Positions 1 to 10,253 of a stretch of DNA of 64,000 bases are shown in pieces; position 1 is the first letter of the stretch, and every line of letters begins with the position of its first letter. A program made the translations under genes and the position numbers. The stretch spans positions 1-64,000 of the forward strand of contig PGYT01000002.1 of the NCBI GenBank assembly GCA_002839805.1, read 5' to 3'. Under the pieces are notes generated by a model. The model ran no database searches, had not been told where the DNA came from, and saw only the letters and a program-made list of their open reading frames with translations. Source of the DNA: Ignavibacteriae bacterium HGW-Ignavibacteriae-2. Its GTDB lineage: Bacteria > Bacteroidota > Ignavibacteria > Ignavibacteriales > Melioribacteraceae.

Positions 1-19
1 GCAAAAATAGCTGATGTTG

Positions 20-3000
20 TTATTTTGTTTTTATTACCAATAAAGAAATATCATCTTCCTGAACGGCGTCGCCTTTCCATTCGTCAATTGTAAATAATAG
101 TTCATCCACAATTTCTTGCGGACTCATGTTTGCAATTTCACCGAACTTCTGAATAAAACGGGGGTAATCATACATCTCACCATTTTTATTCATTTGTTCG
201 GGCAGTCCGTCGGAAAATATCATTATCGTATCACCACTTTCCATTTGTTTTTCAATTTGATTAAAAAACATAATTTTAGACATAGCGCCCAATGGCATTC
301 CAGTTACCATAAGTTCTTCAACCTTTTTATTGCCACTATTGTAATAATATACCGGCGGCATACCCGCGCTCGAGAATAGGAGTTTTTTATTTTTAATTTT
401 CATCAGGATAAATGCCATCATGATCCGGCCGAGTTTAATTTCTTTAATTATTCGAGTACATCTTTCAAAGAATGATTTAATATCTAAGTTCGATTCGAAT
501 GAAGCAAAAAATCCTTTGAATAATGTAACCATTGTCCCGGCTTGCAGACCGTGCCCGGTAGCATCTCCGAAAGCGATACTTAGAGTACCATCTTCATCGT
601 GCTTAAAATCATAGTAGTCCCCTCCTACCTCTGTAGCGGTTCTCATAAAAACCGCGATTTCCAAATCCTCTGTTTGGGGAATTTCTTTAGGTAGCATCGA
701 AAGCTGCATATTTCTTGCGTCTTCAAGTTCTTGAGTTTTTCTTTCGTTTTCAGCTTTTAATGCTCTTTTTTCCGATTCGGCAGCGGTGATCAATAATTCT
801 CTTTCTCTCATTAAAGCTTTTTGTTCGCGTCTTTTAATCTCAATGCCTCTAATTCCGTATAATAGACTTAAAAATGCTATTACATAAAGGGCATAAGCTA
901 TTTTAGTTCGCCACCAAGGAGGTTTAACACTAATAATTAAAGATGAACCTTCATTATTCCAGAGTCCATTATTATTTGATCCTGATATTCTAAGAACATA
1001 TTCCCCAGGGGATAAATTTGTGAAAGTCACTGAATGATTGGATTCAAGTTGAATCCAGTTTTCGTTAAAACCTTCGAGTTTATATCTGTATTGGTTTTTA
1101 AAATTGTTTAAGTAGCTGAGTGCCGAAAATTCGAATGAAACGATATTATCTTCGTAAGTAAGAACAATTTCATTGCGGTACGCTATACCTTTTTCAATAA
1201 TCGCTTTGCCTTCCTGGTCGTCGGTATTATATTTTCGAAAATCTGTAAATACAACAGGCGGTATAAATAGATTGATCTTTATGCTGTCGGGATTAAATAC
1301 ATTCAACCCATTTGGACCACCGAATAATAGTCTTCCAATTTTAGAATCGTTCGCATAAGCATTCTGATTAAATTCATTTCCCTGCAAACCGTCTTGATAA
1401 TAATAATTGTTAAACTTATCAGAAGATGGATTAAATCGGGAAAGTCCATTATATGTGCTTAACCACAAATCATTATTTTCATCCTCAACAATTCCGAATA
1501 TAACATTATTGCTAAGTCCGTTTTTTTCCGTATATGATTTAAATGAGTCGGTTTTTGGATCGTATCTATTTAATCCGGACATTGTTCCAATCCAGATATT
1601 CCCTTTTGAATCTTCAAAAATTTTAATTACTCTGTCATCGTTTAAACCTTCTTTCCTATTATCTTTTTGTCTGTACTTTTTATTAAAAGATCCGGTTTTG
1701 GGATTAAAAAGATTTATACCTCCGCCGTATGTTCCAACCCAAAACAGCCCGTTTTTATCCTCAAGAATGGACCACACACCGTTATAACTTATTGACGTGG
1801 AATCGTTCTTATCATGTATATAATTAATAAACTTACCTGTAATTCTGTCAAACTTATTTAATCCTCCACCGTAAGTGCCAATCCACAAGACACCATGTTT
1901 GTCCTCATATATGGAATAAATTCTGTCGTCACTTAGAGAATTAGCATTGCCGGGCTCATTTTTGTACAGTTGAAAAGTTTCTTTATTCTTGTCGAATTTT
2001 AGAAGACCGCCGTTGAAAGTACCAAGCCATAATACTCCTGATTTGTCCTCATAAATTAATTGAATCGGGTTGTTTACAATGCTTTTAGGATTTTTAGGAT
2101 CGTGAGTATAATTTTTGAATCTATTATTTTCATAATCGAATTTCTCAAGACCAGCGCTTGTGCCTATCCAATAAATACCATCTCTGTCAACATATAAAGC
2201 TCTAACGTCGTTTGTACTAAGACCGTTCATCCTGCCGGGTAAATTTTTGTAATGTTCAAACGCTTGAGTTGATGGATGAAAATAGTTCACCCCACCTGTA
2301 TTTGTACCGACCCATATTACTCCGCCGCTGTCCTCATAAATCGAGAAAATAAAATTATCGGTGATACTTGTAGGATCAGTTGGTTCATTTTTATAATATG
2401 AAAATTTTTCAGTTTTGGGGTCAAACCTGTTTAATCCTCCGCTCACGGTACCAATCCATATTATTCCATTTGAATCTTCAAAAACAGGCCACACAAAATT
2501 ATCGCTTAAGCCTTGGGAAACATTAGGGTTACTTTTATAATGTGTAATTTTACCGGTAGATTCATCAAGTTTGTCGAGTCCCCCGGCAGTACCTATCCAA
2601 ATGTTATCTCTGCTGTCACGAGTTATAGAATAAACCCGATCGTTACTTATTGTATTGGTATTTCCAGGATTGTGATTGTAAATTTTTTCCGTTCCCTTTC
2701 TAATGTCAATACGTTTTAATCCGGTTCCTCTGCCTCCGCCTCCTTGCCACTCTATACCATATCTATCATAATAGAAAGATAAAACTGTATTGTACCGGGT
2801 TGAAAAGAAGTCTGTGCTATCCTCCTCAACAATGCTAAATGATTCTGACAATGGATTATAAGTATTTAGTTTTCCGGATATTGTTCTAAAAATCAGATTT
2901 TTATTCTTATCCTCATAAATTGTCGAAATAAAATTGTCGCTTAAACTGTTGGAATCGGAGGGATCATTTTTAAATATTTTGAAATTATATCCGTCGTATC

Positions 3001-3178
3001 TGTTAAGTCCGTCTTGTGTGCCGAACCACATAAAACCCTTGCTATCCTGCAGAATACAAGTTACGGCATTTTGAGATAGTCCTTCTTCAACCGTAAGATG
3101 ACCAAATCGGATACTTTGCGCCTGCAAGTACAAATTAATTACAAACGTCAAAACCAACAAATATATAAGTCTTGTCAA
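20..3178 (-). CDS. Two-component-regulator propeller protein with C-terminal SpoIIE-type phosphatase
   Basis: The protein has 1052 residues. An N-terminal signal peptide (residues 1 to about 21, ending LQAQ) is followed by many propeller repeats of the form ED..G..W.GT..GGL..FD up to about residue 640, then a Y_Y_Y-type domain. A membrane helix follows near residue 770 (after PPWWRTKIAYAL), then a short coiled coil and a PP2C/SpoIIE phosphatase domain with EVGGDYYDF and GDATGHG metal-binding motifs. Such propellers normally feed a histidine kinase; here the output is a Ser/Thr phosphatase, so it probably controls an anti-sigma-factor antagonist or similar switch (inference). The start is TTG, supported by AGGAG about 6 bases upstream. 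No partner-switch genes lie within the window. Confidence 0.88.
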   Translation of the reverse strand: MTRLIYLLVLTFVINLYLQAQSIRFGHLTVEEGLSQNAVTCILQDSKGFMWFGTQDGLNRYDGYNFKIFKNDPSDSNSLSDNFISTIYEDKNKNLIFRTISGKLNTYNPLSESFSIVEEDSTDFFSTRYNTVLSFYYDRYGIEWQGGGGRGTGLKRIDIRKGTEKIYNHNPGNTNTISNDRVYSITRDSRDNIWIGTAGGLDKLDESTGKITHYKSNPNVSQGLSDNFVWPVFEDSNGIIWIGTVSGGLNRFDPKTEKFSYYKNEPTDPTSITDNFIFSIYEDSGGVIWVGTNTGGVNYFHPSTQAFEHYKNLPGRMNGLSTNDVRALYVDRDGIYWIGTSAGLEKFDYENNRFKNYTHDPKNPKSIVNNPIQLIYEDKSGVLWLGTFNGGLLKFDKNKETFQLYKNEPGNANSLSDDRIYSIYEDKHGVLWIGTYGGGLNKFDRITGKFINYIHDKNDSTSISYNGVWSILEDKNGLFWVGTYGGGINLFNPKTGSFNKKYRQKDNRKEGLNDDRVIKIFEDSKGNIWIGTMSGLNRYDPKTDSFKSYTEKNGLSNNVIFGIVEDENNDLWLSTYNGLSRFNPSSDKFNNYYYQDGLQGNEFNQNAYANDSKIGRLLFGGPNGLNVFNPDSIKINLFIPPVVFTDFRKYNTDDQEGKAIIEKGIAYRNEIVLTYEDNIVSFEFSALSYLNNFKNQYRYKLEGFNENWIQLESNHSVTFTNLSPGEYVLRISGSNNNGLWNNEGSSLIISVKPPWWRTKIAYALYVIAFLSLLYGIRGIEIKRREQKALMRERELLITAAESEKRALKAENERKTQELEDARNMQLSMLPKEIPQTEDLEIAVFMRTATEVGGDYYDFKHDEDGTLSIAFGDATGHGLQAGTMVTLFKGFFASFESNLDIKSFFERCTRIIKEIKLGRIMMAFILMKIKNKKLLFSSAGMPPVYYYNSGNKKVEELMVTGMPLGAMSKIMFFNQIEKQMESGDTIMIFSDGLPEQMNKNGEMYDYPRFIQKFGEIANMSPQEIVDELLFTIDEWKGDAVQEDDISLLVIKTK

Positions 3179-3236
3179 TTGTACTCCTGTATTTCAAAAA
3201 AAATTAATTATTGAATAATTCGGATATAGAAATAAA

Positions 3237-3262
3237 TCCCCGGTCAAATTTAAGACCGGGGA
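3237..3262 (-). terminator. Rho-independent terminator of the 2297-residue protein gene
   Basis: A perfect 9-bp stem (TCCCCGGTC paired with GACCGGGGA) has an 8-base AT loop. On the minus strand it is followed by TTTATTTC. It lies just after the stop codon of the large secreted protein and before the next gene. Confidence 0.85.
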
Positions 3263-3269
3263 ATATATT

Positions 3270-6200
3270 TTATTTGAGCAGCATTAATTTTTTACTTGAT
3301 TTGAACTCACCAGCGGTTATTGTATAAATATAAATACCGCTTGATAGATTATGAGCATCCCAACTAATATTATGGTATCCTTCATTCACAATTCCGTTAA
3401 TTAGGGTCGCTATTTTATTTCCAATTATGTCAAAAATTTCCAGTCTAACATAGCCTTGTTTAGGCAGCTGAAATTGAATTCGAGTTGAAGGATTAAAGGG
3501 ATTGGGAAAATTCTGTTCAAGTGAATATTCAAGTGGTAATGTAACAATTTCACTCTCTTCAGCGATTATTTTACTCAATTTAACACCCATTGCTTTTTGA
3601 CCATTTTCCCATGCTTTTCCAAGGTATTTAATAGCATTACTGAAATCATTTTTCTCAAATTTAGCAAATGCTTTGCCCATATCTTTTATTGCATCCTCGA
3701 CATCATCTTCACATTTAGAGTCTTGACAGAAAGCAGTCGCTTCCTCAATTGAAATATTAGCAAAAACGAATGAAGCCGAATACATTTTTTCAATGGCATT
3801 AATAACAATGGAATATAAATCAGAGTCCTCTTTAATTTTCTCAAGATAGTTTGCAGATTTTTTTAGAGCTTTAAAGACTTCACTTCCATCTTTTGATAAA
3901 TGATTTCCGTCCTCCAGAATCCATATACTGTTTTTACCCCCTTTATTATCATCGTCTTCGTCATCGTCGTCCCCATTATCCTCGTCATCATCGTCATCAT
4001 CGTCATCATTGTCATCATCTTTATCCTTGTCTTTATCCTTATCTTTGTCTTTTTCATTGCCGGATAAAGAATTAGCAGCACCATTGCCCGCGGAATTCCC
4101 ATCTAGATTTTCGAAAATATCATTTATTGCTTCTAGTGCTTTATCAACATTCTTTAGATCTTTTTTATCTCCCGAATTTACACCAAGTAACAATTCACGA
4201 GCTTCATTTATTTTATCAAGACCGGTGAAACTTTCAAATATTTCATTTTCGGAAACAAAAACCGAATGTTCGCTCTGCATAAAGAACTCTGTATTTGGGA
4301 GACTAAGGTCTTGTTCATCACGCGCAAAAATCGTGAAATTATAAGATCCGGAAGTTAAGGATTGATTGAATCTATAAATATAAAGTCCGTCTCCTACATT
4401 ATCGAACAGAACAAGTAATGAATCGGAATTACCCGGTGTTGTAATAAAAGCAGTTACAACCGCATCCGAAATCCCGGATCCGCTTATAACATGAGTATCT
4501 GTTTGCGACTCACCGCCTTCGGATAACCTGGCTTGAATCACTATTTCTTCACCCACTGTATACTTTTCTTTTGCAGTGTTAACTTCGAGTGTTCTGTCTG
4601 TTTCAACCGCCATATAAACTCTAACAGGTTCGGGTATCTCAGGAACATCTATTCCAACTATATATCCGGTCCAATTGCCTAAAGGAGGATACTTGATCCT
4701 AAAAAATTCATAAGTAGCTCCTTCAACGTATTCAATGCCATACTGAGCTAAAGAAGGGCTTTGATAATTTGCCGGTGTAATCCAATTAGCCGGATCGTTC
4801 GGATCTGTTCCCGGTAATACGAGTATCAAATCAAAATCACTCCCCTGCCAGTACAGGCCTAACTCCAGTGTGCCGCCCTGCCAGTAAAGTCCGTTCTGCC
4901 AGTATAAACCGTTCTGCCAATAAAGTCCGTTTTGCCAGTAAAGACCATTTTGCCAGTAGAGCCCGTTTTGCCAATAAAGTCCGTTACCTGTAGATGTGGC
5001 TAATTTAATATCGTCACTGTTAAAAGGTTTACTTACAAATACAATTTGCTGACCCAATAGTCTGTACCAAATAGTATTTACAACGTCAACAATTTGTGTT
5101 GAGCCGGAAATTTTGAAGTAGTCGCCCTTTGTTCTATCGGCTAGAATACCCATCAATTCCTGCCCTTTACTACCTTCGAATCCCATGGTATTAATTTTAG
5201 TTTTTGTGTTTTCGAGCTGGGGTAATATCTGACTAATAGAAGGAGTAGTTATTTCTTCTCCAGCACTAAATAAAATAACTGACCACTTATTACTCGTTTT
5301 ACCGTTAGCAATCAATCCATTCTGAGCGGCTAAAACTCTTTCAGCTAAATTACCGTTACCTCCGGGAGCTAAATTGGTAATTATGTTTTGAACAGTTAGC
5401 CTCGATTGCTGATTCAATATGGTTGTCAATGAAAACACACCGTCTTTAGAATTAACAATCGCAATCCGATCATTAATTCTTAATTTATTTACCAATTCAA
5501 TTGCTGCATTTTTAGCCGGAGTAAAAGCGGAGTAAGTTTTTGAATAACTATTTGATCCGTCGAATACTAAAACCATATCTATCTGATTATCCTGAAGCCC
5601 TTCAAAAATCTTTTCAACTCCCGCGATATCACCTACACCCGGATTATTCTGATCAAAAAACAATGTCCTTTTGGAGATTTCATTCACATTAATTCTGCCA
5701 TACATTGTTTGTTCTTCGTTATTAATTCCCATGCCAGCAACGTATGGTTCGTCACCCGGATTATACAAATCCCCCAAACCAGTAAAATGTCCAATCTCAT
5801 GAGTGGCAACATTTTGAACGTCAAGCTTGCCGACTTCACCATTTGGTGAAACTGACCATTCAATTACACTATTAAGAGTAGTGGAGAAAGGAGCGGAATT
5901 AAAAGCAATATCGATATCTGTCATTTCTCCAGTTAACGTATTATACCTAACTCGTGTTACGGCCACAACATTAGCAGGCGCTTGTGTAATTGACCAGTCA
6001 TTAAGCCATACAACATTATTTTTACCGTCTGGATCGCCTCCCCATTTATCCGAAGAGTTTGAAATGTTGCTTTCAACATAATTCAGTTGTCCAATATTAC
6101 TCCATTCATTGAAAGCATTTCTTATGGGAGCAGAATATCCCTTGCTCATGATCGAAGGTGAAAACGTAAATTGAGCGTCACCGTTCTTCCAATGCAGAGG

Positions 6201-9200
6201 AATACCGGATTTGGTTTTGTTGACAACGTATTTATCACCGAAAATTTTTCCTGTTGCAGCATTGTTAGAAAATTCAGAAGTATTGCCATCCGGTCCTGTA
6301 GCGGTTGCGCAAACAAAATTATCGGTCGAAACCTGAAATCCTTCGATATTTGTTTTTAATTTAGCCAATCCGTTAGCATCCGTGGTTACATAATCTTCTC
6401 CAATAAATATTTCACCTTCACCGTAACCGGAATTATCAATACTGCTATTGGCAAAATATTGTATTCTGAAAGTTGTATTCGGAAGGCTGTTTAAGTCGCC
6501 GAATATAGTAGTATTGCCATTACCGGATGAAAAGGATTGAATTATTGGAAAATTCTGAAGATTGTTGCTTCCGCCGTCGAGATCCAAATTATCATTAGGG
6601 GTTACGCCTAAAAGCGGATCTCCCTGAAATGTGTAAGCAAATAACTCAATGCCAAGTTCACGATTGGCAAATATTGAATTTGATAAAATTGAACTATTTA
6701 TAGCGTTTACAATTATTACACCATTAGCGCCGTTATGCGCAATAGTATTGTAAAGTATCTGACTGTTGAAGCCAGATTCTAATCTTATTCCATCGGCAAT
6801 ATTATATAAAATTATGTTTCCGTCTTCCTGAGTTAAACCTCCAATAATATTTCCACCCAGGTCACAACAGCTTCGTATACCGGTTCCGTTTGGAAAAGCG
6901 GAATTTCCATCCGTGCCAATATAATTTCCACTGATTAAATTATCCACAGTTCCTGGATCACCCATTAAAACCCCGGCAAATCCAAAACCTGTAATATAAT
7001 TGCTGGTTCCATCGGAAATTTTTCCGCCAATCATGTTATTTTTAGAGCCTTGACCAATATATATACCTGTATGATCGGAATTAAATGCTGCGCTTCCATT
7101 AGCTTTTAATCCAATATAATTTCCTTTTACAATATTATTATTGGTTCCTTCATTAAATATTGCAATGCCAGTAACATTGTTTCCCGAAATAATGTTTCTT
7201 TCAGAAACGATATTTCCACCAATTATGTTATTGGAGGATCCGCCGAAAATTTCTATGCCATCACCTCCGTTACCTAATTTATTATTTCCCGTAATATCTG
7301 TTCCTATATAGTTGCCGGTAACTATGTTGTCATTTGAACCATTAATCCAAATACCGTGAAAACCCACACCCGGTGAATTATTGTTTAAGTCACCATTTGA
7401 TGAAATTAAATTTCTTTCAGCCGGAGTGTTCCCGCCAATTATATTGTTTGATGACCCATCCCCGACATATAAACCACCAGCGGCGTTTCCAGCTGGTGAT
7501 GTTCCTGTAATATCAGTTCCAATAAAATTTCCAGATACGAAATTTTCGCCATTTGAAAGCATAATAATGCCGTAACCTGTAAATCTATTTACAGCGAATC
7601 CTTTAATCGTACTTTCACCACCAGTAATTCTAAATCCGTCTGTTTCACCGGCGTTTGTTCCACTTACCTCAATCAACGGTAAACCCGTGTAACCAGGTTG
7701 CGTTGTGGCGTCAATAATTACTCTGTCCGTTATTTCGGGCAAAGGTGAATTCGGTTGAATAACATATGGAGCGGATCCGGGAATATTGAATATTATTGAA
7801 TCTCTTCCCGGCCACACATTCGATTCTTCAATTGCTGCCCGGAGAGTAGTATTGCCAAAAACGTCGCCGGCAATTCCGTCACCCAGATTGTTATCACTAC
7901 CGTCACCGGTTGAGTTTACAACAAAAACTTTTGATTGTAAGTCATCGTATTTTTGACGCAGGTTAGTAATACTATTTATATTATCTGAACCTTGTCCAAC
8001 TATAATAGCGGCAAGTATTTCTTTCGATTCACCCGGTGCTAAATTAAATGGTCCGAATGATAAAAGTGATCGCCTGTCGTATGGCGCCTGGTCGATCCAG
8101 CCTGTGTTATTTACAGGATCACCGGAAAGAGGAAAAATAGTAGACTGCAGAGTATTTGGATCTACAAAACTTGACCCGTCCGAACGTAGTCCTTTCATAA
8201 AATTATAAGCTTCACTACTATTTCTTGGATCAGACGAAGGATATACTGTTCCATTGGAATAATATGAAAACGCGGTGATTGGATTATCCGGATTCGCGGA
8301 TTCAATTATATTAAATCCCACTGCAGGCGGAATTGAGCCATAAACGGCATCGTTGGCCTGCCCATTGTAAGTGTAAGTCATATTGCGGGGAATGTCTATG
8401 CCCACCAAATCATCAAATGCGTCTCCGATATCACTATCATTCCAGAGTGAGAAATATGCGTTATTCCATGCATTTGTACTTTTATTTATAACTTTATAAT
8501 TCACATAAACCACATCGGCTTCTGCATTAGTTTTGTCGTATCCATAAATAGTCTGTTGAACTTCAGCACCTAAATGACTTGTACCGAATCTGTCAACCGT
8601 ATTTTGTCCAACGTCGTTGTATACCGCAAACAGGGTTTGATCTCCGAGTATTCCTGATGGGGCACCTAAATCAACGGGCCATTCATCGTAATCGGGATCT
8701 CCCTGTTGACTGTTTTTATCAATTTTATACATCCTATACTTTGAATCACCCGGATCTGCACCTGCTCCATTTATGATGGGACCCGGACTGAAATCATTAG
8801 CGTAACCATTGTATACATAAGAGTATTCTGAAACAGATGTTCTTATTTCAGAATTAACTTCGGCTGCCATCCAAAATCCCATCGCAAATACTGCGCTTTG
8901 TCCGCTTCCTTTCGGGTATTCAAAACCTGGCTGACTTTCTATTGAAGGCTGTCTTGCGGTCATACCATTTCTGAAAGCGATCATAGATATATTGTTTACA
9001 TCAAATCTCTTCAGTTCAAGCGAAGTAATTGTGAACGGAACATTAGGGAATGTGACGGCTCCTGAAAAAAATGAGAATTGCACATCTGAAATTAATTCAC
9101 CGGCAGTAAGAGTTCTTGAGAATAGATTTAATTCTGTGCTGCTTCCGCCTTCAACATAAAAACCCCCTTCAGTATATGTAAATGATGGAGAATTTATATA

Positions 9201-10163
9201 TGCAACGCCTTCCACAGGACCTGTATTAGAATTTGTAATTGAAACGGAAATTATTGCGTATTCGGTAAAATTTTCTACAACTCCGCTAACTGGTTCCGCG
9301 GTTATTGTAAGAAGTCCATCCGAAATTGTACCATTGTTAATATTATTTGCAGTGCCCGATTTATCCGAGTTTATTTCTTTTTTTTGTTTGTCCGAATATG
9401 GATTTCGCTCGTAAATCTTATAACCATCACCGGAAAGTAAAATATTATTATTATTTTTCGAATTATCGGCAACTAATTTTTTTTGACCGATATCATTAAA
9501 ATCCCAATAAGCCAACAAACTGGTTTGATTAGAATTAAACTTGTTTTTAATTTCAAGAGATGAACTGATTTGTTTTTCGGTTCTCGCACTTTCCCATATT
9601 TTTACATCATCAATAAAACCCATAAATGCATCAGTCTGAGAATGACCAATGAACAAATCCGTGCCTTCATCTTTTATTAGTAAAGAAACTTTTTTGCTAG
9701 CGGACTCTTTACCATTAATAAATATTTTCAAAGTTGAGCCATTATAACTTGCAGCTATGTGTGTCCAGGTTCTTGTCTCTATCTTAAATTCTGTTTCTAT
9801 TTTTACAATTGAATTTATTTCACTGTCATATAAACTGAAAGTCGGTATCCCATTATTAAGGTATAATCCGTAAATATCCGGCTTTTTATCCTTAAGTGTA
9901 CTTTGCGATCGTACAATAATGGGCATTAATTCTCTACTGTTATTTTTAAGAGGATTAATCCAGGCTTCCAATGTTAAAGTGTTGTTTTTAATTAGAATTG
10001 AATTAGGTTTTGTGTTTTGACCATCAACTAATTTTAGTTTGTAGCCGTTGTACTGTCCGTTAAAAAATAAGGACGAATTTTGCGCCCCCAGGAATGAAAA
10101 ACTAAATGTTAAGAATAGGATAAAAGATGTGTATAAAGTTTTATAAATATTAGTCATTTTCAT
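3270..10163 (-). CDS. Giant secreted LamG / beta-helix / metzincin / VWA protein with T9SS sorting domain
   Basis: The 2297-residue exported protein starts with a signal peptide (about 1-27). Next come a LamG-like lectin fold (about 40-200, with WTHIAASYNG), a long middle region, and parallel beta-helix repeats (about 830-1180, repeated NNIIGG and GNYIGTD). A matrixin-like zinc protease follows with HEIGHFTGLGD near residue 1453 and a Met-turn TMYG. A von Willebrand A domain (DGSNSYS MIDAS-like motif near 1570) leads to six tandem NGLYWQ hexapeptides, an Ig-like region and a Lys/Asp-rich tract of DK and DDD runs. A helical segment and a T9SS type A sorting domain (NFPNPFNPSTR; ends KLMLLK) finish it. 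It is probably a cell-surface or released protease/adhesin. The small exported protein upstream may be its partner. The substrate is unknown. Confidence 0.88.
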   Translation of the reverse strand: MKMTNIYKTLYTSFILFLTFSFSFLGAQNSSLFFNGQYNGYKLKLVDGQNTKPNSILIKNNTLTLEAWINPLKNNSRELMPIIVRSQSTLKDKKPDIYGLYLNNGIPTFSLYDSEINSIVKIETEFKIETRTWTHIAASYNGSTLKIFINGKESASKKVSLLIKDEGTDLFIGHSQTDAFMGFIDDVKIWESARTEKQISSSLEIKNKFNSNQTSLLAYWDFNDIGQKKLVADNSKNNNNILLSGDGYKIYERNPYSDKQKKEINSDKSGTANNINNGTISDGLLTITAEPVSGVVENFTEYAIISVSITNSNTGPVEGVAYINSPSFTYTEGGFYVEGGSSTELNLFSRTLTAGELISDVQFSFFSGAVTFPNVPFTITSLELKRFDVNNISMIAFRNGMTARQPSIESQPGFEYPKGSGQSAVFAMGFWMAAEVNSEIRTSVSEYSYVYNGYANDFSPGPIINGAGADPGDSKYRMYKIDKNSQQGDPDYDEWPVDLGAPSGILGDQTLFAVYNDVGQNTVDRFGTSHLGAEVQQTIYGYDKTNAEADVVYVNYKVINKSTNAWNNAYFSLWNDSDIGDAFDDLVGIDIPRNMTYTYNGQANDAVYGSIPPAVGFNIIESANPDNPITAFSYYSNGTVYPSSDPRNSSEAYNFMKGLRSDGSSFVDPNTLQSTIFPLSGDPVNNTGWIDQAPYDRRSLLSFGPFNLAPGESKEILAAIIVGQGSDNINSITNLRQKYDDLQSKVFVVNSTGDGSDNNLGDGIAGDVFGNTTLRAAIEESNVWPGRDSIIFNIPGSAPYVIQPNSPLPEITDRVIIDATTQPGYTGLPLIEVSGTNAGETDGFRITGGESTIKGFAVNRFTGYGIIMLSNGENFVSGNFIGTDITGTSPAGNAAGGLYVGDGSSNNIIGGNTPAERNLISSNGDLNNNSPGVGFHGIWINGSNDNIVTGNYIGTDITGNNKLGNGGDGIEIFGGSSNNIIGGNIVSERNIISGNNVTGIAIFNEGTNNNIVKGNYIGLKANGSAAFNSDHTGIYIGQGSKNNMIGGKISDGTSNYITGFGFAGVLMGDPGTVDNLISGNYIGTDGNSAFPNGTGIRSCCDLGGNIIGGLTQEDGNIILYNIADGIRLESGFNSQILYNTIAHNGANGVIIVNAINSSILSNSIFANRELGIELFAYTFQGDPLLGVTPNDNLDLDGGSNNLQNFPIIQSFSSGNGNTTIFGDLNSLPNTTFRIQYFANSSIDNSGYGEGEIFIGEDYVTTDANGLAKLKTNIEGFQVSTDNFVCATATGPDGNTSEFSNNAATGKIFGDKYVVNKTKSGIPLHWKNGDAQFTFSPSIMSKGYSAPIRNAFNEWSNIGQLNYVESNISNSSDKWGGDPDGKNNVVWLNDWSITQAPANVVAVTRVRYNTLTGEMTDIDIAFNSAPFSTTLNSVIEWSVSPNGEVGKLDVQNVATHEIGHFTGLGDLYNPGDEPYVAGMGINNEEQTMYGRINVNEISKRTLFFDQNNPGVGDIAGVEKIFEGLQDNQIDMVLVFDGSNSYSKTYSAFTPAKNAAIELVNKLRINDRIAIVNSKDGVFSLTTILNQQSRLTVQNIITNLAPGGNGNLAERVLAAQNGLIANGKTSNKWSVILFSAGEEITTPSISQILPQLENTKTKINTMGFEGSKGQELMGILADRTKGDYFKISGSTQIVDVVNTIWYRLLGQQIVFVSKPFNSDDIKLATSTGNGLYWQNGLYWQNGLYWQNGLYWQNGLYWQNGLYWQGGTLELGLYWQGSDFDLILVLPGTDPNDPANWITPANYQSPSLAQYGIEYVEGATYEFFRIKYPPLGNWTGYIVGIDVPEIPEPVRVYMAVETDRTLEVNTAKEKYTVGEEIVIQARLSEGGESQTDTHVISGSGISDAVVTAFITTPGNSDSLLVLFDNVGDGLYIYRFNQSLTSGSYNFTIFARDEQDLSLPNTEFFMQSEHSVFVSENEIFESFTGLDKINEARELLLGVNSGDKKDLKNVDKALEAINDIFENLDGNSAGNGAANSLSGNEKDKDKDKDKDKDDDNDDDDDDDDEDNGDDDDEDDDNKGGKNSIWILEDGNHLSKDGSEVFKALKKSANYLEKIKEDSDLYSIVINAIEKMYSASFVFANISIEEATAFCQDSKCEDDVEDAIKDMGKAFAKFEKNDFSNAIKYLGKAWENGQKAMGVKLSKIIAEESEIVTLPLEYSLEQNFPNPFNPSTRIQFQLPKQGYVRLEIFDIIGNKIATLINGIVNEGYHNISWDAHNLSSGIYIYTITAGEFKSSKKLMLLK
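3944..4062 (-). repeat. Asp/Lys-rich low-complexity coding repeat
   Basis: GAT/GAC/AAA triplet runs encode a DKDKDK block followed by long Asp stretches within the 2297-residue protein. Acidic tracts like this commonly bind calcium or act as spacers. The near-perfect trinucleotide pattern could change length by replication slippage. Open reading in other frames here is a by-product of the repeat. Confidence 0.8.
4878..4985 (-). repeat. Six tandem 18-bp units encoding NGLYWQ
   Basis: Six head-to-tail 18-bp units encode the hexapeptide NGLYWQ. A seventh degenerate copy (LGLYWQG) lies further downstream in the protein after a TLE linker. Synonymous differences (CAG/TTG, Phe-free third positions) exist between units, so the repeat is not brand-new, but the amino-acid pattern is perfectly kept. 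It sits between the VWA domain and the Ig-like region. Confidence 0.92.
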
Positions 10164-10253
10164 CAGCCCTCAATTTATTTATGATGTTGCATGTTTGTCC
10201 CCACAAACGAACTCCCTTTAGAATTCAGCTCATTATTTGCGAAAGAAATGATC

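Noticed and set aside
3863-4344. Several overlapping ORFs on both strands in the acidic-repeat region
   Set aside because: They arise from the trinucleotide repeat of the Asp/Lys tract; their products are low-complexity strings with no ribosome sites.
4840-4990. Regular 18-bp repeats that could suggest a CRISPR array
   Set aside because: The units are directly adjacent with no spacers, are in frame and encode a perfect hexapeptide inside a long protein.
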